Shown here: positions 1 to 13,400 of the stretch, piece after piece
How positions within the stretch are numbered: position 1 is the first letter of the stretch
How the letters are laid out: every line of letters starts with the position of its first letter
Assembly (NCBI GenBank): GCA_014706295.1
Contig: JACSVZ010000006.1
Span: 24,796,629 to 24,860,628, forward strand
Origin: Lycocorax pyrrhopterus obiensis
Taxonomy: Eukaryota > Chordata > Aves > Passeriformes > Paradisaeidae
Direction of reading: 5' to 3'
Length of the DNA: 64,000 nucleotides
The notes under the pieces: model-generated
Seen by the model: the letters and a program-made list of their open reading frames with translations, nothing else
What the model was told of the DNA's origin: nothing
The model's database searches: none
Made by a program: the position numbers and the translations under genes

Positions 1-1879
1 ATGACATAAATATTAAACATTACAAATAAAAAAGCTTGCATTTTGTGAAAGACACTTTCACTGTTATACATGGAACTGTAAAAAATATAGTGATCCTGTA
101 ACTGAAGGCTGTATATCATAGAGCAGACAAACAGGACAAATTATATTGATTTAATTTCTGGAGTTCCTATATTTTAATAAATGTATTTTCAAAACTTATT
201 TATATGTATTTTATAGTTATTTATGTTTAGGTGTAAAATATTGTATTTTTCCATACCTTTTAATTTTCTACAGCAGCACAAACTTTATAGCTACAATAAG
301 CTTTGGGGACTGTTGTACATCCAAAACTACTACATCAGGGAAGCTACAATAGCATTAATAAAACACATGTAATTGACAGTTGTACATTTCCTTTGTTTTT
401 TCTCATTTATATATTTTGTGGGTATGTTTAATTTGAAATGTCTTAATATTTTGAAAACCATATAAATTCAAACAATTTTCCACAGCTTGCTTTCCTTTTT
501 CTGGTTGTGATAAAGAATGAAGTTAAACCTTTTTCTCTAATATTAGCCATGTACTAAAACTATTTCTTACAACTAGTGGTAAATTGTAAAAGTCAGAACT
601 TCATTAGATGAAAAATATCAGCACCAAAGAGGCAACAATTGTGTAGCCAGTAATTCATATGGATGTTGTCAATTGCATGTGAGGTAATGTAGGAATAACA
701 GTGGAGGGAGATATTAGAAATTAAAGCAAAGTATTAGATTCCTTCAGTGAAGAGAAAATTTTTCAGTTTCTGCTCAGTATAGCACGTTTCTTTAGCTAAG
801 AAAACTTTAAAGAAACTTTCTCAAAATAAATAATTTCCACTGTTAAAAGCTCTCTCTGACACTGGAGATTTGGGTGAAGTAAATGCTCCTCTGACTTAGT
901 ACAGAGACAAAAGACACTTGAGTCAAACCTCTCCCTTTAATAATTCAAAGGTGTTCTCCTTTCTTTAGAAACAGCTCTTTTTTTTTAATCCATGTTACAG
1001 GTAATGTTAAGGCTGTTTCTCTAAATATTGCTCCTTTCTATGGAAGGTTATTTAACTCTTTTCCTGTTAGTTCTATGAAATACTCATGAACAACCATTGC
1101 TACATGTAAAATGAAACACTATATGTTTCCCATTTAGATTTATTTATTTAAGAGGAATTCAAAATGGTACTTATTGATACTATTACAGGTGGTTTTGATT
1201 TATTCTGTTTTGGTTGTAGTCTGCATCAATTCCTTCATGTAGGTCCAATAAATACTATTGTCTGGAAGCTCTGACACAGTGTAAGGGAGAATAATGAAAC
1301 CACATGTGAGAGCATGAGATCATTGCTCATACAGAGAGATTTGCCTGCCCATGGAATGAAAATAAAAGGTGTAAGATTGGGTATCTATCTTTTTGTTCAG
1401 ATCTATCAAGCTCTCAAATAATCAAATTCATATTTAATTGGAAATAATAAGGATAGATAGTTGATGGTAGTAATTACATATTGTCATTAAGTTTGCAGTT
1501 GCCCTCAAGTAGGATATGACATGCAACTGATATTTTATGAATATAATTTGCCACCTCTGTGAGAAATTTTAAGGTTTGGTTCATTGTCAAACACTGTTTT
1601 TTACATGATGGCCTCTGTGTTCGTGGAGTTGTGACCATTACACAACTGTGACATGGGTAAACCAGTTTAAGTATCAGAATATAAATCTATAAATTCTGCA
1701 TGTGGTAGGCATTCCTTTTTTTCCTTTTTATCTTTTCTGGTTTTCATTTATTACCTTCTTTTTGTTTGTTTGTTTGTTTTTTAATAGATAAAACTAGGTA
1801 GAAGGATTTCCTTTGAGGCTTTAAGCCAGCATCTATCTTACAATTCAAAGTCATCCCAGCTGTTGTTCTTGACACCTTG
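1..1879. other. Unique AT-rich noncoding DNA
   Basis: No repeat family, RNA gene or convincing open frame is visible. The stretch is strongly AT-rich, with short T and A runs and a small TTTG tract just before the CR1 element. The exact left edge of that CR1 is uncertain, so the last 50 bases could belong to it. Confidence 0.6.
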
Positions 1880-2835
1880 ATACCTGTCCCTCAGGGGTCC
1901 ATATTGGGACCAGTGGTATTTAATATCTTCATAAATGACTGGGCGCACCCTCAGAAAATTTGCTGATACCAAGCTGAGTGGTGCAGATGACACTCCTGAA
2001 GGATGGGATGCCATCCAGAGGGACCTGGACAAGCTTGAGAAGTGGACCTTTGGGAATTTCATGCAGTTTAACAAGACCGAGTACAAGGTGATGCCCCTCA
2101 ATCAGGACAACCCCTGTATCAGCACAGTCTAGGGGATGAACAGATGGGGAGCAGTCCTGCTGAGAAGGACTTGGGGGTGCTGGTGGGTGAGAGGCTGGAC
2201 ATGACCCAGCCATGTACACTCCCAGCCCAGAAAGCCAAACGTGTCCTGGGCTGCATCCAGAGCTCCATGGGCAGCAGGGCCAGGGAGGGGATTCTGCCCC
2301 TCTGCTCTGCTCTGGTGAGACCCCACCTGGAGCCCTGCATCCAGCTCTGGGGTCCCAGCACAGGAAGGACATGGACCTGCTGGAGCGAGTCCAGAGGAGG
2401 CCACCAAGTTGATGAGAGGGATGGCGCACCTCTTGTACGAGGAAAGGCTGAGAGAATTGGGATTGTTCAGCCTGGAAAAGAGAAGGCTTAGGGGTGACCT
2501 AATTGTGTCTTTCCAGTACCTGAAGGGAACTTACAGGAAAGACAGGGCGAGACTATTTACAAGAACATGTAGTAACAGGACAAGAGGAATGGTGTCAAAC
2601 TGAAAGAGGGTAGGTTTAGATTAGATTTCTTTACTGTGAGGGTGGTGATGCACTGGAACAGGTATGCCCAGAGAAGTTGTGAATGCCCCATCCCTGGAAG
2701 GGTTCAAGGCCAGGTTGGATGGGGCTCTGAGCAACCTGGTCTAGTTGAAAGTTTTCCTGCCCATGGCAGGGGGCTTGGAACTAGATGATCTTCAATGTCC
2801 CCTTCCAACCCAAAACATTCTATGGTTCTATGATT
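1880..2835 (+). mobile_element. CR1 LINE, 5'-truncated, sense
   Basis: This is the 3' end of a chicken-repeat-1 non-LTR retrotransposon. It holds the C-terminal half of the ORF2 reverse transcriptase and the 3' tail. Translated blocks typical of avian CR1 can be read in order. First comes the catalytic-box region with KFADTKL at 1956-1976, then [23 protein letters not shown] (about 2145-2190), [21 protein letters not shown], and [22 protein letters not shown] (about 2436-2500). The element ends in the family's octamer tail, ATTCTATGGTTCTATGAT, at 2818-2835. These blocks lie in at least three different frames and contain stops, so the copy is dead. The catalytic FADD box has lost one aspartate codon. 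The left end is a normal LINE 5' truncation, placed only roughly. Identification as CR1 is firm; subfamily is not determined. Confidence 0.93.
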
Positions 2836-4734
2836 TGGCAGTCACCAGACATTCAAAAAGATGTGTCGATGTGAAATGCAGTTTCTCTTTGTTTCTTTTG
2901 CTGCTCAAGACTAGTAGTTCATGTTACAAAAGCAATAAATTAAAAAATATAAACCTGAAAATGCTCAAGAATGGTGGAGAAATATTAAGTTCAAAGTCTG
3001 TACTGCAGTTGAGGTGCAGAGATTTCCTTTTAAAACTTCTAAGAAGTTACATATATGTATATAGATGAGAAATAAACTCTCTGCATTCATTTGTGGGATA
3101 CGGAAATATGAGTTTGAGAATCCAGAATCAACTATCTACATTATTGCTCCTCACATGAGGGTTTTTTCATGCTTGAGCTCCTGTTTTAATTTGGGTTTAG
3201 GAAAATGTACCAAAATAATTAAGCAGCAGCATAATGCATTCCTTAAAGACAGGGGGTAAGTTGAATAGTTCCATAGCAGCGATTCCTAGGACAATAATTA
3301 CTGCTGATAAACCTTGAACTAAAGGAACCTGATAAACACGGCAGAGTAACTTCTTTCCAACAGGGAATTACTTGTACCTCCTGTCTGATCTGTGACCATT
3401 TAAGAAGTAAAAATGGAAAATATAGATACTGAAATTTCTCACAAGTTTTTCTTTCTGGAATATTAGCAGCTATTCCAGGATATCCTGGTATATATCCAGG
3501 ATTCCTGTCCACTTCTTATATTAGTTAATAGGAAAAAGTGAGAGTTGTATTTATAATTTGCTCAGATCCTTTCAATGGCTTTTGTAGTTTTAGAACTCAA
3601 ATATTAGAGATCATCCTCTGCAAAAGGATAAAATTTCAAAATCTACCACCAGATTATTAATAGCAACAGACTAAATAGAGATATAATGATTAAATATCCT
3701 TTTATTAGGCCATATTAACTGTTAGCACTGAGAAGCCACCAGGTGAAACAGTCTCTGAAAAAATCTTTTGTGTTTCTCTGAAGGAAGTCTTCCATATTTT
3801 AAAATTAATCTGAAGGAGCATAAGAAGAGTCAGGTTAAACTTGTAAATGAACAGTCTCTCTTTCTTTGCAGTAAGGATATCATTAGGTCTTCTATAAAAC
3901 TACCAGAGCTTTTCTGCCCTTAGGATATACTTAGGTAGCCTATTCTCCAGACTTCAGATGATTTCAGTTATCACATTCAGTGTCATGATTTCTTACTAGT
4001 TTTCACCAAAGCTCTTTTCACATTACATATTTAATTTACTTTGAAGCCTGGTTGAACTGATACAATATTTGGTATTAATGGTTACAGGCTGCATCTCCCA
4101 TTGATCTTATGAATTAACAATTTCACGTCTTCTGCTCACACTTTAATTCACGTAGAAAGGTAAGAACGTCTTTTGAACCACAAATAAGTGTACTGCTGCT
4201 TCCCTTTTTGTTTGGGTTGTATTCAGAGCTGGTGCACCACTACAGAATATCCCTAGGAACAATGGTAAGATTTTTTCCCTCATTACCCAGAAAACATGTA
4301 CATGTTCAGTTCTGACAGGTTGCACTGTATACACCATACAGTTTCAAATCATCTGACAGGCAATCTAACAACTACCATAGCAGGACCATGTGCTGGTTCT
4401 CAGGAATATCAATATTTACTGTCTCCAGAAATCACTCTCGATGTGTAGAGAATAAGCAGCAGCATAAAAGCTTTCAACTGATGTCTGTCCGATGATTTTT
4501 CCACTCCATTTTTCTTCCAGAGACAGTGACCTAGTAATAATGAGTGAAGATAATAGACACTATAGGAGGCAAAGCTGACAACTTACGGCTTCGAGTTTTA
4601 CTCTGGAAATAAAAGTAAATAAAATATTTTTTATATTTTTCTCCCCCTTTTGAATATCGCAAGAAACAAGTCAGCTGTGCCTGAACCAGCTCCCAGAAAT
4701 CGTCAGGTCCAGTGCTGCATCTCCTCTGCTGGGT
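2836..4734. other. Unique noncoding DNA
   Basis: No gene or recognisable repeat was seen. The short open frames here, up to 107 codons, have no recognisable motif and low-complexity, AT-driven composition. Confidence 0.55.
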
Positions 4735-4748
4735 GTTCCCATGGCAAC
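4735..4748. promoter_or_regulatory. RFX-like X-box (near-palindrome)
   Basis: The sequence GTTCCCATGGCAAC fits the RFX-family X-box, two half sites GTNRCC and RGYAAC separated by 0-3 bases. Here the right half, GGCAAC, is perfect. The left half, GTTCCC, has one mismatch, and the spacer is 2 bases. RFX factors bind such sites at ciliary gene promoters and in enhancers. No promoter or first exon is recognised beside it, so a distal element or a chance match are the alternatives. Confidence 0.35.
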
Positions 4749-7700
4749 ATCTTTAGCTAAAGTAAAAGGAATTACAGATAGATATTTAATTTTTTTTTTC
4801 CCCTGGCTTCCCTCTTCCCCCCTTCTCTGTGCCAGTTCAGAAAAAGTGTTGCTCTCTAATCTTTGGGGCGCTGAGAATTGCCATTGAGCCACCCAGCCAC
4901 ATTTACTCTGTTTGTTGCATTTGAAAAGTCTGTCCTAGTTCCCCTCTGTCTCTTGAGTGTCTGATTTACAACATCAAACGTGAAAAAAAAGGCAAGAGAG
5001 ACTTTCAAGAGTGGAAGTTCTTGTGGGGGGAAGATGCTAGCCCAGAGCTGTCTTCAGTTCCGGTGCTTGAAAAACACAGCATGTTCGATTTTTAATTTTT
5101 TTATTTTTTTTTTCACTGCAGTTTTCCAAGGAGTGTGGCTATAATCCTTAAAGATAAGACATCACACATGAACTGTAGCATCTAGAACCGTGACTGCAGA
5201 ATATTTGCAGATGCTCAGATTTATGTCAGTGAATTGTTCTCTGATGAGGTTGGTGGTTGCGTTGGCCACATTTGGCAACTGATAAAGGCTTATAACTGCA
5301 GCAATTATCTGTGAGAAAATAACCTAAATCTAGGTGAATTTTTTTGAAAATTTCGCAACAATATCATCAAACTGTCACTCAACAATTAATTAACTTTTTT
5401 TCAGCATGCAGGCCTACTGGAAAGAAAAGCACAGTGACAGGCATGCAACACTCAACTCTTTCTCAGGCTGTAGTTCCAGTGAGAGCATAAATGCTGGGTG
5501 CTCTTGCACAAAAGTGGAACAGGTTGTTCCTGGTGTCCCTGCTGCCAGCTGTGGTGAAATCAGCAAGCATCCTTCCCAACCACAGTTGGCTTTGAAGAGA
5601 AGAACAAGCATCCAGGAGGAACACATGCACAGCCCAGACATCATGTAGAGGACCAAAGCTGTCTGTGTCTGTGGTATGAGAACAGAAAACTATCCTCTTT
5701 TCCTTGTTTTGGCTCAAGGTGAATTTAGTCCTGCAGTGAACTTAAGACTGCTGCTCTGCCCCTGGGCCAGGGTTTACCTCAAAGTGTCGTTTGAAGATGT
5801 GAGGTCAGATAGCCAAGGCTTAGATATGGGGGTGCTTAAGACACGATCTGTCCTTCAGAGAGCTGGAATGTGTTCCCAGGTTCCTGCAGTGTGGTCTGGG
5901 ACAACACGAGGGACCATATTTTGCTGAATTTGCTCTGTGCTAAGAATGAGGATGATTCAGATTTATGTTTCTGAGAAGTTAATGACTTAGCTGGAAGCAG
6001 AGGTTATGCAAGAAGTAGGTTACAACTCCTACATCAACTCCTGACACCCACAGTTCTGTTTTGAAAATGATAGAACAAATAGGAAAACAGAGGATCATCA
6101 GTACTCTACCATTGAGCTCTGCAGTGTTTCTCACTGACAATGTTTCAGGTAGCTGTTTTAATCATCCCACTGGGTGCTCAGATGTAGTCCTCACATCCCA
6201 CACAGATTGTGTGCAATATAGGGATGTCAGCCACCTTTGCTGACCTCAGCCTCAAACTGCAAACAGACATGAATCCAAGCACATATATTCAGTTTTAAGA
6301 TGATGACATACAGAGCAATTTAACATAAGAGAGCCTTGAAAAGATAACTGAAGCATTTTGTAATATCTATTAGCAATTATCAAAAAGTATACAATCAGAG
6401 TGGCAGCATCTACAAGAGAGACAGTATTAATAGTTTTTGTAAAAAGTTTAATATTTAAAAGTATACCTGAGATGGGTCTGCAGGAACTGCATGAAACAAA
6501 CTTATTTGTTGGGTTTGTTTTTCTAAGAAGTCATCCTGAAACTTTGGTAAGGTCTGGGATTGCTTTTATCGCTAAAAAAAGAGCTTCTGACGTCATTTGT
6601 TACCTCAATGGATAGTATGCCGCTCCTCTTTAGCACTCTAAACCCAGTGAGAACTTGGCTAGGAAGCAAGCCTACAGCAAATACCAGACTCCAGAGCCCT
6701 AAGCTGAATCCTTGAACTTTGTGAGCAGAATTTCTCTGCCACTGTTACGAGGAATGAGGAAATTTATTTTGTAAAATAAATAAAAGCCAATGCTGATTTA
6801 AATTTGTGTCAGAAATTCCCAAATAAGTAGGAATATTTAAGATTTTTCTTGCAGCAGAAGCATTCAATAAATCAAATATGTCTATCCAGTGCACACTACA
6901 TCTAAGCTGTTTATGTTCTAACTACATAATTATGATCACTAATCATCTTAAATTCAGAATGTCCCTTTCTTCAAAGGTGTGAAAAAGAGCTCTATTACAT
7001 AGTCCAAGTTTTGTTCTTGGTTAAAAAAAAAAAGGTGCACCTGTCTCCCTGCCCAGATCCTGCTTTGAGCATCTTAAAAATCTCCCTTGTTGCTTTCATT
7101 TCGTTTAGTTGCTGACCAAAGTAATTGTGCCTTCAAAATCCTGTAAAGTTGTTTTTGTATTACTGTTCCGGCTTTGTCTTTCAACCCAATTATCAAGTAA
7201 AAAATTGGTATAATCTCTCATGGCAAACAGTTTGCTTTTTAATTATGAAGAAGCCTGTCACCTAACAAAGAGTTTCACAGGTGAAGGGTCTCCTCTGATC
7301 CTTCACTGACTCAACATTTTGTCTGTTCCCTTTTCAGTTAAAGAGAGCTCTTGGAATGATACATCACATGGAGGTTTTCCCCTTCCCTTGACAAATGCTG
7401 TGGATCAAAGACCTACTGTGGTAAGAAGATTAAAAAATAACATGATGATGATAAAACAGATGCTAGCAGTGCTATAAAGATCTCATGTACTCTAGACCAC
7501 CAATAATAATGATGTATGTCTGTATGATAGGAACATCTCACCAACCTAATTCAAACATTCTGCTTGTCTCATAGTGCATATAATCGAAATTTTGTTTCCC
7601 CCGTATAGTTCACTAGAAGTTCTTATATTATTCATGTATGAGCACTAACTGGAATGAATAAAGTACTTTCACACTGTAATAAAACTAATGAATCATGCAG

Positions 7701-9180
7701 TAAGGTTTAGGTACAAGGGCTTAGGCATGCTAACAAGTTACCGTGTGTCAGCTGCTTCACAAGAAGTGTGCAAAAATACACAGTTAGCAGCCTATAAAAA
7801 TTTAACCTTTTTTTACAGATTCCCATAAAATATGTTAATTTAACTTTTTTCTATAAAAGCTATTTGATAGACTTTTTTCTTGGAAAACATCTTTTCAGCT
7901 TCTTTTCTGAAGGAAACTCTAAAATTAATGTAAAATCTAAAATTTCTTTGTGTATTTTTCTGAATTTCCTTAGATAACCTTTAACAGGAATTTCTTTTTT
8001 TACTAGTGTTAGTAAATACAGCATTTCCAGAGCAAGTATATTGCTCCTTCCTACATCTGGCCCCTGCTTCTGCATGTAACATGCTGCGTTCTTATTTCCC
8101 TTGGTTTATTTTCAAGAGTATCTCCTTAAACATTTTTTTGGTTTTAGTAAAGGCAGTCCCACATTTTCACTCATGGTTATTTCAGTTTTTGTTTGAGATC
8201 TCTGTATATAACCTGCAATGTATTCAGTGGCATCAAGTATTGAGGTTTAACTTTCTACAGCATCTCAGAGGGAATTTAGATGGTGATTGAATCCAAATGC
8301 TTATGAACTGAGTTTATCCATCCCGCTATTAAATAGAAACAGTCCTTTTAAACCTTAATTACCTTTGCTTTGAATTATTTAGAAAAAAAAAAAAAAACAA
8401 AAGAAAGCAATTTATTAACACAAGGTACTTTATGTAACTGCAGAAAATGTGGACATAAAGTGGGTATAAAAGGAACATCTCACTAACAGGTCAAGAAAAA
8501 TATTTCATAATTACATTTTTGCTAGTGATGTTTTTTATATTTATGTGAAACAAAAAATTTCATACTTTTTCTTTTATTATTTGTAACTTTTTTTGTCTCC
8601 AAAAGAAGAACTGAATGAGCATTAACATTTACTGTTAGCTTTGATTCTTGGAGAAAAGTGTAGGTGAGGTGGTTCTTTTCTTCCCTAAAATTTAAGTCTA
8701 GGGTATCTTCTACTCATAGATTTACAATGCTTCATGTTTTTTTTCAGCTTTACTGGAACAACTTAATATTTTAAGCAGATGATTCTTGTGCACTGCTACT
8801 TTTCTTCATCCTCTTTGAAATTGCTAAAGGTTTTATCTTTATTATGTGCCTCTGGGCTTGCTCCAAGGCCTGTAGTTACCAATTGAAATGTTCTCTGTCA
8901 CAAATATATTTTTTCATGCTGTAAATTGATTCTTCAGGCATGAAAAATCATGTGGCTGAAACAAACTAAGCAGATTCTTGAGTACCTTTAAAGCCAAAAA
9001 GAAAACCTTAATAATCTGTGTCTGGTTTGTGCCATACAAGATAGATCAGAAATTCATTTCACAGTGAGACTTATAAAACTGATATATAAAGAGATGATAA
9101 TAAGGCCATGTTACTGTTAGCGCCCAATTCATTTATTCTACTCATGGATTTTTGGCTAATTTAATCCTCTTCCTGGTGTT
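4749..9180. other. Unique noncoding DNA
   Basis: No gene is recognised. The part from about 5400 to 5930 is less AT-rich and open in several frames on both strands, up to 84 codons. This looks like low stop density rather than coding: overlapping opposite-strand frames are equally open and none carries a known motif. An uninterrupted run of 15 A lies at 8383-8397. Confidence 0.5.
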
Positions 9181-9209
9181 GGGTTTGGGTTTGGGTGAGT
9201 GAGGGGGGG
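9181..9209 (+). repeat. Canonical G-quadruplex motif
   Basis: Four G-runs lie on the plus strand: GGG at 9181-9183, 9187-9189 and 9193-9195, then seven G at 9203-9209. The loops are TTT, TTT and 7 bases. This satisfies the standard pattern of four runs of at least three G with loops of 1-7. The first part is a short GGGTTT array, which resembles but is not the vertebrate telomere repeat. No function is implied by the sequence alone. Confidence 0.7.
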
Positions 9210-12200
9210 TGTGTCTTCAGCTGTCTTCCTGCGTTTTTACCCATACACCTAGAATACACCAAGTGCTTTTTTTTGTCCTCTAGTCAAAGGATGTCATCAG
9301 GCTGCTGATAAAACAGTCATCATTTTTTATCTCACTATTTTTGATAACATGCAAGTGAACACTGCTCTTCAGTGTCAGAGAAGCATATTTGCTCTTAGGG
9401 GCTTGGTTCATAAAGGTGGTTTACATTATATACATGGCTTTCCCATGGATACACACACAGTGTTGAACAGACCTTTTTCAAGGTCTCAAAAATTTTAAGC
9501 TTCATTTATCTTTTTGTATAAGTACTAATATCATGTTGCATCAGTACTAATATTCTTTTTTTTTGCAGGCAAAAAATGGCAAGTTAGTATGCCTAAACTG
9601 TAAATTCTTGAAAGCCAGGGGTGGTCTACTTTATTTCTTGTATGATGTCTAATAGAGTATTGTCTTAGTGTCTTGTATGTGACTGAAGATGCCAATAGCT
9701 TTCATGTTAGAAATCAACTAACTGTAAATGTAGACTTAAAAGTGTATTGAAAAGTATTTCAAGCCTGCAGTCTTACATCAAGGGGTATAACGAAAAAAAT
9801 GGAATCAAGACCTTTTTATTCTCACATTTATCATGAATTATGTATGTTCTATTTCTTTTCTTATCATTTTATAGTGAAATAAAATAATTTTTAAAAAGCA
9901 CTAAGGAGCACTTTTAAGATCTCCAAGTCTCTTCTCATGAAGGGAATGGTGAAATGTCCTGAAGTGATATTATGGACTATAATTAGGCATTTGATTGTTA
10001 GCTTGAAATTTGAAAATTATGGCTTTCAGAGAAAAAAGGAAAACAGCACATAGACTATGTGACCCTTGTTCTCCTAATTGATAGGCAAAGTAAATTTCTA
10101 AATCTGGGGAGTAAAATGCTATTTCTTTCCTAAGGTCATCTCTATAAAAAGGAGTGTGCCTCTGTTACCAATCCATGTCTTAGTAAGTTTCTAGTAGCAT
10201 AGCAATTTGGAGCACAGGATTACTTGGAAAAGGACATCTTTAAAAGTTGTTAAAAAGACCTATTGAACAGTTCTTTCTGGGACCGGCATGAGTCTACCAT
10301 GTGCGGAGCCAAAAAAGTAAGATCTGAGGAGAAAAAATTGCTGTGTTACAAAAAGCATTTAAAAGTCAGTATCAGTGAAGTATCTTGGGTACTTCATCAT
10401 GGGTGAACAAAGGACTAACATCTACCAGAAAGCTGAAGAGATAGTACCAATATTCTCTCTGAGATCTATTAAAAAGAACGGTTTTTATTAAAGAGAGATG
10501 GGAAAAAATACCTTAGAAAATACAAACCCTTTCAACAGCATCATGAAATAGTATTCAAATGATAGTGCTAAAATTTGAAAGATGATATTTATTTGCCTGT
10601 TGCACGCAGGTGCAAATCCCTCAGCACTAAAGATAATTAATAATATGAGTTAACAGCAGAATAGGTCCCTGGAAGAATTGTAGGTTTGGGTAGTGAAATG
10701 GAAATTACTTAACTCTCATCTCACAGGAGACATAGGGTTATGTCAAATGATGTTGATTCATTGTCTCTAATACCAATTAGTAATTTTTTTAAGGCAAACT
10801 TACGAAATAAACTAAATGAATTCCTTTCTTAATGTAGTAATGTCTTTCATTAACAATAAACAGCTGATATTACTAGAGGATTTGTGCAGTAACAGGAGCA
10901 ATAATTTGTAACAAATGAACGTAATCTACAGTACTGCGGAATTTTAGCTGTATAATTTAACTTAGGTAAATTATTAATGCTATTAAATTGTTAGAAAAAA
11001 TCATATGAGAATGAGTTACAGATTTCAAACATGGATTCATTCAGGCCTGAATGAAAGTGCTGAAATGAAGATCAATCCTGAACTGTAGGAAAATAAGTTG
11101 TGCAGCACTGCACAAGTGCTTAATTTAGGATATTTAGCAAAGTTATAATTTAAAAAGGGATTTGAAAACTTGTTGCTTTCTGATATACAAATACTGGAGA
11201 CGGTATGGTGAGAAATGACTCAGGATATGAAGGTCCCATTTCTAATGCTGTCACTAACTGTTCTTAATAAATCGCTTGTCTGGATTCCTTTCTTTCTGTG
11301 ACACTCATATACCACTTTTATAACAACGCAGTGATATGAAAACCATTCAAAACCAATAGTGCTGTCTGTTGCTGCAAACAGATGAGTCCCAGTAAAGATG
11401 AGTGTGATCTGGGTAGACTGAAATCTCTCATTTTGTGAAGAGGATGGGACCCCCACCCTCTCCACAAAAAGTCCGATTGAACCATAAAAGATGTCAGTAT
11501 TTCTTAAAACTTCAGCTTTAACTTTAAATCACAGCTTTGATGAAATTTTTTATGCTGGGGCCTGTTTCCAGAACCAGAGGCTGTATCAGACATTACTTAG
11601 CGCAGTAAGCGTACACATATAAATATCCGCAAATGCATGCACAGCCCCACACGTGTGTACATGCACATACATGGGCACTGTAGGAGTGGCAAAGTCCACT
11701 GAAATAAATGAATGTGTCGGTTCCCAAGTAGTCTTTAGCAAGCCAGCCTTCCACTTTGTCCTGACCACTTTTTTACTGGGTCTTATTTTACTTTTTGCTG
11801 CAATTATTAACACTTCCTCACCTTTACTCATCATTATTATCTTTTGCTGACTACTTATTTCAGCTTTAGAAAGACAGTTTCCTAAGACATGTTAATTGAT
11901 CTTTCTATCCTCAAAGAGATAATATTGGCAGTAATTGATATTTCTAAGGGCTTCTCTTGTTCTGCATAAGAAGTTGTCTTCCATATGTGTATATGCACAA
12001 AATTTGCTTCTAATGGCCCAGAATTCAGCTTAGCACTCTGTTATTAAAGAAAGATGATTAGGGGTCTCTTTTTCTACACAGTCAAGACATGTATGACACG
12101 TGCATAGGGAACAAAAGGTCCTTGTATCATTGCAAAGCAACTCTTAACAGTAGTTTACAATTAAAAATTATCTACCAGGGGTTTAAACACGTCTCAATTT

Positions 12201-13179
12201 TCTCCTTCAACCAGTTTGCATTCTACCAGTCAGCCAGTTTGTGTTAGTGTGTCTGCAGAAGCACTTCAAGTTGTGTGGAGCCCAAAATATTTAAAACTGT
12301 GTAAACTGAACGAGCAGCTCAAAGGAAATATTTTCATTCACCTTTTGTTATAAATTCATATTGTCCAAGAGCGGTCCCCAACAAATAAATTCAGTGTTAA
12401 TTCAGATGTTGATGTGGTTTCTATGTGTCATTTCAAGAAAGACTATACTGAAATAAACCAGGTTGGATTGTAAAAAGCTTGACTAAATTCATTAGAGCAC
12501 ATAGGTAGGGAAAAAGTACCCACAGCTTCTTGGCCAAATACAGACAAATCTAATTTCCTTGATGTATTCTTCTATAAGTTTGGGCATACAAAATTCAAAA
12601 CATGTGATAATAAGGGTTCTTTTCAGCTGGGAAACATCACTATGAAAATGAAGTTCTTGCCAGCTTTAAAATCAGTCTTTCAAAAGTCTGAGATACCTGA
12701 TGGCTGCAAATCCTTCTAAAGATGCATGAAGCTGACGAAGTTTAGTGTTGATTTGGTTATTAACATGCTAATATTTCAGATGCTTTTATAGTTTGTAAAA
12801 TGAGTCCCAACAATTATGCAAAAAATATATGCCAAAGTTTTGGTGCTTATGTCTCCTGTATATTGCTCAGTTTGCTGGAAAACTATCAATGAAGTGAAAA
12901 AAAATGCACACAGCTTTGTCTACATAGCAGAAGAAATCTGGATGCTGATGAAAATTAAGATAGATAAAATAACAATTAGGAAAATGAGCTAATATTCTAA
13001 TTTGGAGGTAAGACCTATTCTAATCAGAAGGTGATGAGAGAAACACAGATTTTCCCAAAAGACAATAACTGTTTCTTGAAAAGCCAGCCAGTCCAATCCT
13101 GTGAAATTCTACATATTCCAGCTCAGTCTGGCATGAGTTATTCAGCTTCTGCTTTGTCTCTTAGAGGGAGCTGATAGTT
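9210..13179. other. Unique noncoding DNA
   Basis: No gene, RNA or clear mobile element was recognised. A two-strand open stretch near 11590-11850, of 65 and 82 codons, has no identifiable motif. Confidence 0.5.
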
Positions 13180-13400
13180 TTGCAGATTAAAACCATAGCC
13201 TCCAGTCTACTGGGACCAATCAGCTAATTTATGTTTAAAGTGTTGCAAGAAATTGAATTAAATACCCAGTATCCTAGCAAGCACATTTAATACTGTCAAA
13301 GAGCTATTTTTAGCCCTCGAGGCATGTAATTACTAGCTCTAGTCCATAAGGGAATTTCATCCTGAGAGATTTTCATTATATTTCAGAAGGATCCTCCCTG
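13180..13400. promoter_or_regulatory. Candidate conserved noncoding element with MEF2-type site
   Basis: This stretch lacks repeats and has high sequence complexity. It contains a perfect MEF2 consensus, CTATTTTTAG, at 13304-13313, followed closely by a homeodomain-like TAATTA core in GTAATTACTAG near 13327. A CAAT-like CCAAT lies at about 13215. The clustering suggests a regulatory element. I cannot test conservation, so this is an inference from motif content only. Confidence 0.2.

Noticed and set aside
2119..2429. Minus-strand open frames of 80-166 codons overlapping 1.9-2.4 kb
   Set aside because: They are antisense readings of the CR1 ORF2 fragment; the GC-richer repeat leaves few stops on the other strand.
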